Positions 55,065-64,000 of a DNA stretch of 64,000 nt are shown piece after piece; position 1 is the stretch's first letter; each line of letters begins with the position of its first letter. Source of the DNA: Paracamarosporium sp. OC-R06-R3 (lineage: Eukaryota; Ascomycota; Dothideomycetes; Pleosporales; Didymosphaeriaceae); assembly GCA_019828545.1 (NCBI GenBank), contig JACVRA010000099.1, positions 124,279-188,278 on the forward strand, in the 5' to 3' direction. The notes beneath the pieces are model-generated. The model searched no databases and was not told the origin of the DNA. It saw nothing but the letters and a program-made list of their open reading frames with translations. Position numbers and translations under genes: made by a program.

Positions 55065-57294
55065 ATGCTGATTCCCCCGCTCGCCCGCGCCGTCTGTCGG
55101 CCAGCCCTCCACCACCACCTGCGCCCGCAGCACGCCTACCTCTCCGCACGCGTCTTTACTTCCAGCCCTCTCCACAGAAAAGATGCACACGGACAACGGA
55201 CAGCTACCGCCCCGTTGCCCGGCTCGAAAGATGCCCTGCAACAGACCAAAGCAGCGCAGCCGGCAAAGCCGAATACCTTGCTGGCCGAGCAAACAGTGAC
55301 CAACAAGGAGCAGCGAAAGGCTGATTTGGCCATCGTGAAGGAGATGTCGCATTACTTGTGGCCCAAAGATAACTTGGGCACAAGGTTTCGCGTCGGCCTG
55401 AGCGTGGCACTGCTGATCGGCGCAAAGCTGCTCAATGTGCAGGTGCCCTTCTACTTTAAGAGCATTGTCGACTCCATGAACATCGACTTCGCTGCATTGG
55501 GAGGCACCGCCTGGACAGTCGCAGGATCCATGATTGTAGCTTGTAAGATACCACATCAGAGACAAAGCTTCGGTAACTGAACGATGCAGATGGTGCTACC
55601 CGTATCGGCGCAACCGTCTTCCAAGAAGTGCGCAATGCTGTGTTTGCTAGTGTCGCGCAAAAGGCCATTCGCACGGTCGCGTGCAGAGTGTACGAGCATC
55701 TGCTCAGGCTGGACCAGAGCTTCCACTTGTCACGGCAGACTGGTGGTTTGACCAGAGCTATCGACCGCGGTACCAAAGGTATCAGCTTCTTGCTGACATC
55801 CATGGTCTTCCACGTCTTGCCCACCGCTTTGGAAATTTCCCTTGTTTGTGGTATCTTGGTATGATTCTCGTGGCCATGCTTGGATCGCTGCTGACGCTTT
55901 TAGACATATCAATATGGCGCCAAGTTCGCCTTCATCACCGGCACTACAATGGTTGCATACACTGCCTTCACCATCCTGACCACCTCATGGCGAACCAAAT
56001 TCCGGAAGCAAGCCAACGCTGCTGATAACAAAGCAGCAACGGTCGCCGTCGACTCCTTGATCAACTACGAAGCCGTCAAGTACTTTAACAACGAGAAGTT
56101 TGAAGTTGCGAGATATGACAAGGCACTCCAGAATTACGAGAAGGCTTCTATCAAAGTCGCAACTTCTCTCGCCTTCCTCAACTCTGGTCAAAACTTGATC
56201 TTCTCCAGCGCCTTGACCGCAATGATGTATCTCGCCGCAGACGGTGTAGCAACTGGACATTTGACCGTCGGAGACCTGGTCATGGTCAACCAGCTGGTCT
56301 TCCAGCTCTCAGTCCCGCTGAACTTCCTCGGCTCCGTCTACCGTGAACTTAGGCAGAGTCTCCTCGATATGGAAACTCTCTTCAATCTCCAAAAGGTCGA
56401 GCTCAAGGTCAAGGACAAACCTAACGCAAAGCCCCTTCTACTCAGCTCTGGGGAGCTTAAATTCGAGAACGTCACCTTCGGTTACCGTCCCGACCGTCCC
56501 ATCCTAAAAAACCTGAATCTCACGATCCCAGCCGGGAAGAAGGTCGCCATCGTCGGTCCCAGCGGCTGCGGAAAGTCAACAATCCTTCGCCTCCTCTTCC
56601 GGTACTATGACGTACAAGAGGGCCGCATTCTCATCGATGGACAAGACATCCGTGATGTGAACCTGGAGAGCCTACGGAAAGCTATTGGCGTAGTACCTCA
56701 GGACACTCCACTGTTCAACGATACCATTGGCCACAACATCAAGTACGGCAATCTAGAAGCAACTGACGAGCAGGTCATGGAAGCCGCACGACGCGCCCAC
56801 GTCCACGACACTATCAGCAACTTCCCGGATGGGTACAACACCATGGTCGGCGAGCGCGGCATGATGATCTCAGGCGGTGAAAAACAGCGCCTCGCCGTAT
56901 CGCGTCTCATCCTCAAAGACCCGCCTTTACTCTTCTTCGATGAAGCGGTATGTCTCCTTTCCCTTTTCCCTTCTCCGGCAGTGACTAACGAACATTGCAG
57001 ACCTCGGCATTAGATACACATACTGAGCAAGCACTCCTCTCACACATCAACTCTATCTTGAAAGAAAAGAAACGCACCTCGGTGTTTGTCGCGCATCGCC
57101 TACGTACAATTTACGATTCAGATTTGATTATCGTCCTCAAAGCGGGCAGCGTGGCAGAGAGTGGGACGCACGAGCAGTTGGTGGATCGCGCGGGGCTATA
57201 TTCAGAGTTGTGGAGCGCGCAGGAGACGTTATTTGGGGCTGATGAGAAGGAGGTGGTGGAGCAGGAGGTCAAGGAGCCGCAAAAACAAAAGTAA
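55065..57294 (+). CDS. ATM1: Mitochondrial ABC transporter Atm1
   Basis: Exons 55065-55542, 55590-55858, 55904-56947 and 57001-57294 (introns 45-53 bp) encode 694 residues, the normal size of this half-transporter. It exports a sulfur-containing, glutathione-linked compound from the mitochondrial matrix for cytosolic iron-sulfur cluster assembly. The presequence ([20 protein letters not shown]) is followed by the six-helix membrane domain. The C-terminal nucleotide-binding domain has Walker [10 protein letters not shown] (about 465), Q-loop [10 protein letters not shown], signature MISGGEKQR, Walker B LLFFDEA-TSALD across the last splice, and the switch His in VAHRL. The family-typical [20 protein letters not shown] is present. 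The C-terminus is charged. Confidence 0.96.
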
Positions 57295-57848
57295 AAAGAA
57301 GATGGGTGACATGCAAGACTACGATATAGACATAACAGATACTACTCAATCATAGCGAGCAGAAGAATGCCGGAAACCTTGGCATGCAGCAAGTGTAGTA
57401 CTGCATGATTAAAAAGTTCATTGGTCCTTCCTGGGGTGACACAAGACAGTACAAAATTACCAGGGCTTGATTGGCTCCAAGCATCCAGTTCCATCATTCA
57501 CTCACGATGAGTTCCAATTATGATGTTTTCAGGTCTATCTGGACATCTGAAGAAGCTGACCGCGCGTCCGCGCCGTTCGGCTTGGTGCTGCAACCCCTGA
57601 CGTCATCACAGCCGCACTTCCAAGGTTACACAGCAACAACAAGCCATGAGCTACAAAGCATGATGCGCAAATTCCCTGCTCGCTTTGCCGTTCACTCGCT
57701 TCCAATACCCTGCTACGATCGCCTCTAGTAACCACGAGCTCATTTCTACCCGCCCAGTCCAATTGCATCCAGCAGCATTGCACCCAGCACCAAGTCACTT
57801 CGCACTCACGTTCCAATATCAAGTCAAAGCGCCCCAACAGATAACACG
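57295..57848. promoter_or_regulatory. Intergenic: ATM1 3' flank and upstream region
   Basis: 554 bp with only short frames; a C- and A-rich leader precedes the ATG at 57849. No gene. Confidence 0.4.
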
Positions 57849-58305
57849 ATGTGCCTCTTCACTACGCGTCCGACCCGCACATACCGCGACTCAGTCGTCG
57901 ATCCACCAAGACATAGCTCCTACTACTCCGCACACCCACCACCCGGCGTAGTCCGCATCCCACGCGACAGGCGCTCCTCGTACCGTCGGTCCACAGAGTA
58001 CGTACATTGTCCTTCTAACTCCCTCTATCTCTCCTTCTCCCTCTCCTGCTCCTCGGTTTCTACAGCCAATCCAAACTTGTCTGCTTCCTACGTGAGCCTG
58101 CTAACGCCGTCACAGATACATTGACTATGAAGATGACCGATATGTGGTAGAGCCCAGGAGAAGTAACCGGGTAATCGAGTATGTTGAGGAGCCGAGGCGG
58201 AGGAGCAGGAGCGTGGTGAGGGATGTGGAGTATCGGGGGAGCAGGGGGAGTTTTGGGGGCGAGAGGGACGTGGTCCGGAGGAGCGTGAGCAGGGTGAGGT
58301 ATTAG
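57849..58305 (+). CDS. Small Arg-rich hypothetical protein
   Basis: Exons 57849-57997 and 58116-58305 encode 112 residues. The 118-bp intron (GTACGT...GTCACAG, branch GCTAAC) joins RRSTE to YIDYEDDRYVVEPRR. It is rich in Arg, Ser, Tyr and Val with repeated EYVEEPRRRSRS and VEYRGSRG-like blocks, so it looks disordered. No domain is recognised. The well-formed intron and the frame running to TAG at 58303-58305 support a genuine small gene; its short size lowers certainty. Confidence 0.6.
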
Positions 58306-58891
58306 GGTGCCCGAGATGTAAACGGATAAGGAGATGTCTGTGAGAGAGTGTGGGAAGACGTGATGATGAGCTTATGAAAATGATTAACGGAAAGGATTTT
58401 GTATGTTCATTGGTTTTTTTGAAGGTCCAGTGATGTTTTATGGTGGTGTCGAGTATCTTAGAGCGTTCTTCGGAAGCTGCTACTGTCGAGCCCTCCTTGT
58501 AAATATAACAAGACTGGCACAGACGACCAGCAAACCCAGTATGACTATGCTTGAGTTGTTCATTGCTCTACCTATGAGTAATACAATCGCAAGTAGGAGA
58601 CTAATATCTCCGTGCAATACATTCTGTAAGGTCGAAGTTACTAAAATAAGCTCATCTCCATCAGTGGCTCAAAGGTGCTCATTTGCAGCCAAATTGTATA
58701 GACACGTATTTGAAGGTCCTACGGATGGTCTATAGACGAGATGTTCGAGCCTGACGACGAGCGTTGGGGCAACCAAACGTGTCTTCTTCCTCCAAATGCA
58801 AAAATCCAGAGCCGTGAAGGCAATCCAGAGAGAGTTGTCGAAGGAAAATCGTCTTGAAGCGTAAGGCTCATATGCTCGATTTGTTCTGTCG
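58306..58891. other. Convergent 3' region
   Basis: 586 bp between the small Arg-rich gene and the hydrolase; no gene seen. Confidence 0.5.
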
Positions 58892-60083
58892 CTAGCTCTT
58901 GGAGATATCGAAGCCGTTCTTGCGGTGGACACGCTGAATGAAGCCTACAGCGGTGTCGAACGCTTCCATGCGTTCTTTTTCCAGTATCCACTGCGGTACT
59001 GAAGTCCTATGAGTATCATGTCTACATCAAGATCTCGGAAATCTGCTTACGTTCAAGCCACCCGTGGAATCCCTTATCCCAAACCCTTGCCTCAACGATG
59101 CTCTCTTCATGCTCTCCATCAACATTCGCCTCACCCTTCAGCCTTTCAACAAAAGCCAACTGCTCATGAGCCAAGATATCAATACCTGCGATCACAAAGA
59201 ACATGTCCCTCGGCAGCTCATCCTTTCCCGCGATGAACGTGTTAAGCCGCGGATCATCCCAGTCTCTCGCGCGATTTGGTCCCGCGTAAGAGTCATACAG
59301 CGGCATCATCCACGACAACGGATCTTTAGAAGGGAAGCTTGGTGGTTTGGGTTTCTCCTCCGGCTGCAAGCGCAGATTCAGGACCGGACAGAACCCAACG
59401 TAACCCCTTACTATCTTTGCAGTTTCTTGACTCTCGGAAAGAAAACCTGCTCGGGTGTGAAGCATCTGTGCTGCACTGAGAGCCATGTTCCCGCCAGCAG
59501 ATGACCCGCTTAACGTGAGTACGGTGGGGTCAGCACCAAGAGAGGGCGCTATGTCGAGTAGGTAGGTAACGATATCGTCGACATCATCGTGAGCGGCTGG
59601 GTAGGTGTGCACAGGGGCGAAGCGATACGAAATACTGATTACTACCGCACCTGTTCTCGAGGCGAGGTAGGTGCACCAACGTGCGGTGTGTTCAGGGAAG
59701 CCGCCGATCCAGGCGCCGCCGTGGATATCGAGTTTGGGGTAAGCTCTCCATATGTTACACGTTTAAGGTGTCTTACCGATGTGCAACGGTCTCGGCTTCG
59801 ATCTCTTTCCCTCTTGCTCTTTACCAATATGAGCAATGCCATGTGGGAGCTGGTATACCAGACACCGTTTTGGACCGCTGCACGTTGGGACATAGAGCAC
59901 GGACGAGCGATTACTGAAAAGCCAGGACGGCGATGTGATGACAAGGGAGACAAAATTCAGGGGTTGCAGGGCGAGCAGGCGCCAGCGGTACTTGAACGGG
60001 AGGAAAGAGAAGACAGCATCATAGGTAGCCTGGAGGAGGTGTGAGAGGAGGGAGAATTTGGTGCGGAGGAAATTGAGCGCCAT
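58892..60083 (-). CDS. Alpha/beta hydrolase, hormone-sensitive-lipase type
   Basis: Exons 60083-59777, 59743-59051 and 58998-58892 encode 368 residues. The HSL-type oxyanion motif HGGAW, the nucleophile elbow LSGSSAGGN, the acid region AGIDILAHEQ and the catalytic His in DKGFHGWLE are all present. The last intron (52 bp) is certain because it joins HGWLE to LPQWILEKERMEAFDTAV. The first is doubtful: a GTAAGA donor at 59776 to an AG at 59744 would be only 33 bp. A GTAAAG donor 48 bp upstream keeps the same frame and makes the intron 81 bp, removing 16 residues. The enzyme probably cleaves a carboxyl ester. A hydrophobic N-terminus (LLSHLLQATYDAVFSFLPF) may associate with membrane. Confidence 0.82.
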
Positions 60084-60753
60084 TTGTATCGTCGCTGGTT
60101 TTAAAAAGAATTAGAAAGGATATGGGAGGGTTACGTTCTATCTTAAGCTGTAAACCCTAGGATAGACAGACTTGTCAAGACCATATCCTAAACTAGAGTG
60201 CAGTGAACTGTAGGAGAAGTGACGATAGATGCAGTTGAGTTGAAGAACGACATATAAATCCAGATTTTCAGATGGTTGCGCGAAAAAATATAAGGCGGGG
60301 ATTCAAGAGAGGGCCGGGGAAAGACGGAGAGGTTAGTGATGCATACCCAGCTGCTGCTTAGAGAAATACGAAATACGAGCTCTTTGAGACGGACGGAGGT
60401 CACACGAGCCGTGTCGCCGTTGGTGGCTTCCCTATGCCGACATTGTGTATTTTCTAACTAGTATTTAAGTGGGATCTGAGGAGATGCATGACATGGTTTT
60501 TTTAATGTAGGATATGCTTGCAAATGCAACATAGGAAATCGCCCCAGGACATCTGACGTACACATATTGCGCAAGAGTCCAATTTACCTAATGGAACAGG
60601 CTCCATGGCGCACCCGCACTCGTCGCGCGTAGTTGTAGTGCAGAACATTCCAGAGGCTCATGAATCGTGAATTGGTCGGATCGTTACTTCGTGGGATACC
60701 TTATGTTTTTGGCGCCAGCCCATAGAAAATTCCACCCAAATGTCTTACAGCCC
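60084..60753. other. Intergenic: hydrolase 5' flank and PEX7 3' flank
   Basis: 670 bp; no gene supported. Confidence 0.5.
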
Positions 60754-61800
60754 TCATCTCGCGAGCGACGTTACATCCCAGACTAGGACACGCTCGTCCC
60801 ACCCGGTGCTCGCACACCAGCCTTCTGCGCCGAATAGGCACCAGTCGACACCCGTCGCAAACTCGGTGTGTCGCGCCATACTGCCCAGTTCCCGCCCACC
60901 CTCCAGCATGTTCTCCTGGCCCTCGGTGCCGGCGCCCATTGCACTACCGTCGGTCCACACGCGGCACGTCATATCGTAGCTCGCACTCAGCAGGACATCA
61001 GAGAGGTGCGGGGACCACGACACGCGTCTCACGGCGTACTCGTGGCCTAGCAGAACGGCCATGGGCCCCGCTTGAGGCGAGCGGATATCGAAAGTGCGCA
61101 CGACACCGTTCACGCCGGCGGTAGCGACAATGGTATCGCGGTACTTGTTCCAGTCGTGGGTGAGGCACTCGGCAGGAGGAATGCCTGACAGGGTAGCAGC
61201 GCCGAAGCGGCGCTTCGGCGGGGTGTGGGTGGGGATGCTGAGCGTAAGGTGGTTCGAGGCAGACGCCGGGGTGCGCAGGTCGAAGATGCGCAGATGCGAG
61301 TCTGAGCCGACGCTGCTGAGGATGGACGGGCTGTGCGGGCTGAAGGCGGCCGAGTAGGTGCACGTGTGGGTCGGCAGCGTCGCTATGCTGGCGGTGGCGT
61401 TGGGATTCCATATCTTGACGGTGCCGTCCCAGCTGCTGCTCAGGAACTTGTCCTTGGAGACGAGGTTCCAGTGCACGGCAAACACCTCGCGTGAATGCTC
61501 CTGCCACGACTGCACGGGGAACTGGTCGAGGGTGATGTCGAACAACTTGACCGAGCCATCGCCGCCGGCCGTGAGCAGCTGGTTCTCGTGGGCTTCGCTC
61601 CAGGCGGTGTCGAATAGCGAGTCCTGCGTCTCGAACCACTTCTCGGCGACGATGCCGCCGGCCGTGAGCCCGAGCACATAGAGGCGGCCGTTGCCCACGA
61701 GCCCGAAGTTGGCCGCGCTGGCGACGGCGATGCGGGAGTCGAAGAAGGGCGAGTATTTCACGCTGTAGCCATTGAAGCCCTTGGTGCGAAACTCGAGCAT
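60754..61800 (-). CDS. PEX7: Peroxin 7 (PTS2 receptor)
   Basis: A single exon of 348 residues forming a WD40 propeller. It binds the N-terminal PTS2 signal of peroxisomal matrix enzymes and ferries them to the import machinery with a co-receptor. It opens with MLEFRTKGFNGYSVKYSPFF, a PEX7 hallmark. Repeats follow, including LLTAGGDGSVKLFDI, WQEHSREVFAVHWN, SSSWDGTVKIWNP, VGSDSHLRIFDLR, VATAGVNGVVRTFDIR, LLSASYDMTCRVW and ASTGWDERVLVWDV. Length is close to other fungal PEX7 proteins. A short insertion (THTPPKRRFGAATLSGIPPA) lies between two blades. Divergent from the AlkB-type gene, 207 bp apart. Confidence 0.95.
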   Translation of the reverse strand: MLEFRTKGFNGYSVKYSPFFDSRIAVASAANFGLVGNGRLYVLGLTAGGIVAEKWFETQDSLFDTAWSEAHENQLLTAGGDGSVKLFDITLDQFPVQSWQEHSREVFAVHWNLVSKDKFLSSSWDGTVKIWNPNATASIATLPTHTCTYSAAFSPHSPSILSSVGSDSHLRIFDLRTPASASNHLTLSIPTHTPPKRRFGAATLSGIPPAECLTHDWNKYRDTIVATAGVNGVVRTFDIRSPQAGPMAVLLGHEYAVRRVSWSPHLSDVLLSASYDMTCRVWTDGSAMGAGTEGQENMLEGGRELGSMARHTEFATGVDWCLFGAEGWCASTGWDERVLVWDVTSLAR

Positions 61801-62007
61801 GATGGCGTCGATGCGAGTGTGCCCATTGTCGTTGAGGAGCGAGCAACTGTCACAGCGAGCGCCCCCCCGAGGCCTCGGTCACACAGAAGCGCCCCGCGCT
61901 TGGCCCCTTTGGGTTACGGCTGCAGCTCGTCTGCACGTGAGTTGGCGTCGACGTGTCAGCTGCCCCTCGCGCGTCGAGACTGCAGACCACTCCAACATGC
62001 TCCCACC

Positions 62008-63330
62008 ATGGATGCCTTTGTGTCGCGCAAGAGGAAGCGTTTTGACGAGCTTCAACATGTCTCGCAGCCTCGAAAGGCCATGGAACAACCCCACGACGAC
62101 GAATCTACCGACTTCAAGCTGGCTGTATTGGCCTCCTTGCACCCGAGCGTCGACGAAGGCACCCTTCTGGAGGCGCTGCTGGCATCGGATGGCGTTGTGG
62201 AACAGGCATCGGGTGCACTTGCGGCCAATCTCACTCCCCGGAAACGGCCGGCGTCGTCCATTGGATACCAATCGTCCTTGTCATCGTACCGCATCACTTC
62301 AACTGAGACAGGTGTGACCAAGAAGCCTCTCGTAAAAAAGGGCAAGACGCTGTACCTGTATGCCCCGGAAGACATCGAGGCCCACACCCCCTGTTCCATC
62401 ATCCACAATTTCCTGCCGTCTGAACAAGCCGACGCACTCACTCTCGAACTGGTCAAGGAAGCCCCTTCCTACGACAAACTTGAGTTCAAGTTGTTCGACA
62501 GGGTTGTACAAAGCCCGCACACATTCTGTTTCTACGTCAACAGCCTGGCCGAAGCCGAAGAGCAGAAAACAGAGTATATATACGATGGCCGGAAGGTCGA
62601 CGATGTGCGTCAAAGCACCCCTGAAATGCTTCGCGCCTGTCCACAAGTTGAAGAAGCCGTCAATCGAGAGATCAAACGCCGCATCCGTGATTTCTATCCA
62701 AAAGGGAAAAAGCTCAAATATCAAACCACGAAAGCTTGGAAGGCTAACACTGCATTTGTCAACTGCTACGAGGGCCCAAAAGAGTGCGTCGGCTATCACT
62801 CTGACCAGCTTACCTACCTCGGACCCCGCGCAGTGATCGGCAGTTTGAGCCTCGGTGTTGCTCGTGAATTCCGCGTTCGCAGAATCCATGCGGAAGATGA
62901 CCAGCATCGCAAGGCAGACGGTTCACTTGCAGACGCCCAGGGCCAAATCTCGATTCACCTACCGCATAATTCTCTCCTGATTATGCATGCTGAGATGCAA
63001 GAGGAGTGGAAACACTCTATCGCTCCTGCGCAGGCCATCGATCCGCACCCTCTTGCGAAGAACAAACGACTCAATATAACGTATAGATACTACAAGGAAA
63101 ACCTGCACCCCAGGTACACACCAAAATGTAAATGCGGAGTGCCCACTGTTCTCCGATGTGTAACAAGGCAAAGGGAAACCCGAGGAAGGTATATGTGGAT
63201 GTGTCATACCAACTACGTGCCTGGCCAAGACGGCTGTTCCTTCTTTCGATGGGCGGAGTTTGACGAAGATGGAGAACCACCCTGGACTGTGATCTCTGAA
63301 GGCAAAAACCCGGCATCGAGAAAGACCTAA
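62008..63330 (+). CDS. AlkB-like dioxygenase with CUE-like and GRF zinc-finger domains
   Basis: A single exon of 440 residues from the ATG at 62008; the frame is open further upstream but without ATG. The N-terminus has a nuclear-signal-like SRKRKRF, then a CUE-like ubiquitin-binding segment (LAVLASLHPSVDEGTLLEAL). The 2-oxoglutarate/Fe(II) dioxygenase domain contains HSD (His264, Asp266), the distal His336 in WKHSI and Arg360 in NITYRYY, the expected metal and co-substrate residues. The C-terminus is a GRF-type zinc finger (PKCKCGVPTVLRCVTRQ, MWMCHTNYVPGQDGCSFFRW). AlkB family members demethylate alkylated nucleic-acid bases, and GRF fingers bind single-stranded DNA. Together this suggests a nuclear DNA or RNA repair enzyme. 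Confidence 0.9.
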   Translation: MDAFVSRKRKRFDELQHVSQPRKAMEQPHDDESTDFKLAVLASLHPSVDEGTLLEALLASDGVVEQASGALAANLTPRKRPASSIGYQSSLSSYRITSTETGVTKKPLVKKGKTLYLYAPEDIEAHTPCSIIHNFLPSEQADALTLELVKEAPSYDKLEFKLFDRVVQSPHTFCFYVNSLAEAEEQKTEYIYDGRKVDDVRQSTPEMLRACPQVEEAVNREIKRRIRDFYPKGKKLKYQTTKAWKANTAFVNCYEGPKECVGYHSDQLTYLGPRAVIGSLSLGVAREFRVRRIHAEDDQHRKADGSLADAQGQISIHLPHNSLLIMHAEMQEEWKHSIAPAQAIDPHPLAKNKRLNITYRYYKENLHPRYTPKCKCGVPTVLRCVTRQRETRGRYMWMCHTNYVPGQDGCSFFRWAEFDEDGEPPWTVISEGKNPASRKT

Positions 63331-64000
63331 CGCCTCCCCACCGCTCCTGAAGAGCAAGACGAAAACGGCTCCAGGCCCAATGCTACGGAATAAACTCGAT
63401 GAAATACACGATCCGCTAAGCGAGAGTATCATAGTTCGGCTGCGAACCGACAGCACACTGCTGTTAGACATGCATCCACCCGAGACGGTGATCTGGGGTC
63501 GCTGGGTGTTGAGGGGCGAACGTAGCGTCCGGTGCGCCACTGCACCGCCACGCGGTTGCAAAGCTTGCCGGCGTCGAATGTTGGCCAAACGACGATCACG
63601 CACCGTGGGCTAGAGGATTCCAGCAATACTTCTGAATAACGGAGTCAGCAACGGCGACTAATCATTGCCCAGCACCCGAGCCCAAGTACGACGCGTGAAA
63701 TATCGAGTGTGTACCGTGTTTGGCAAAGCGCGTGAGGCGAGGCTATAGATATCACAGATCGCGTGACAAGTCTTCGGTCGCGAGACTTGAATGAACAGCA
63801 AAATTCTGTAAACAAACAAGAGAGACCCAGAAGACTGTCCGCGGAGGACAGACAGACAGGTGGCAGATTTTGCCTATTTCTATGGAGCAATGAGATTGCG
63901 CCTGGGTTGCTGGCACTTCCCTCTGACGTCCGCGTTCCTTGAATCCTTGGCTAGCGTCATGTGCAAAGTCCGGGGTTGCATTGGCTGATGAAGCTTTGGC
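63331..64000. other. Right-edge intergenic sequence
   Basis: 670 bp downstream of the AlkB-type gene. The frames here are short and overlap on both strands; no gene supported. Confidence 0.45.

Noticed and set aside
54608..55066. Long opposing frames of about 150 codons across the AIM24/ATM1 gap.
   Set aside because: They overlap the AIM24 first exon and the shared promoter, and are explained by high G+C content.
61819..62007. Upstream in-frame extension of the AlkB-type protein.
   Set aside because: It has no ATG and overlaps the PEX7 leader region on the other strand; the ATG at 62008 gives a normal N-terminus.
1..64000. CRISPR arrays, operons, ribosome binding sites or bacterial insertion sequences.
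   Set aside because: The genes are spliced eukaryotic nuclear genes, and no regular short repeats with spacers were seen.

Overview
The window is nuclear DNA from a filamentous ascomycete (Pezizomycotina). The genes have many short introns (mostly 45-60 bp) with GT-AG borders and CTAAC/CTAAT-like branch points, and spacing is tight. The gene set is typical of that group: HET-domain protein, CYP52-like P450, secreted GH20 and GH5 enzymes, AIM24, ATM1, PEX7, PRISE-type reductase. The protein flavour suggests Dothideomycetes, perhaps Pleosporales, but that is inference. Gene models were built by joining reading frames at splice sites that restore frame and family-conserved sequence.

Region by region. 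0-9 kb holds the tail of a lysine-rich protein, a PRISE-like SDR reductase, a SprT/Spartan-like metalloprotease, a large TBC RabGAP and an orphan protein. 8.9-13.2 kb is a gene-poor island with an intron-containing tRNA-Glu(UUC), a tRNA-Ala(AGC) and an inverted-repeat element that looks like a decayed non-autonomous DNA transposon. 13-27 kb carries a Ser/Thr-rich single-pass membrane protein, a 607-residue orphan with a 16-nt first exon, a secreted cupin, a DUF167 protein, arginase, an alternative NADH dehydrogenase and a Ure2-like GST. 27-46 kb is more accessory: a Cys-rich, probably GPI-anchored surface protein, a WSC-like fragment, secreted beta-N-acetylhexosaminidase, a P450, a HET-domain protein, an alpha/beta hydrolase, an orphan basic protein, a small cytochrome b5 and a secreted endo-mannanase. 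46-64 kb returns to housekeeping genes: DsbA/FrnE-type oxidoreductase, SAM methyltransferase, long coiled-coil protein, AT-hook-like protein, AIM24 and ATM1 (divergent), a small Arg-rich protein, an HSL-type hydrolase, PEX7, and a CUE-AlkB-GRF dioxygenase (divergent from PEX7).

The genes do not form one pathway and I see no biosynthetic cluster backbone. The clearest functional pairing is AIM24/ATM1, two mitochondrial genes sharing a 242-bp intergenic region. I did not find a convincing new system. The more unusual items are the TIR element beside the tRNAs, a GC-AG intron in arginase, two introns without stop codons that read through in frame, a possible 33-bp intron, a cupin lacking the usual glutamate ligand, and the domain mix of the AlkB protein.
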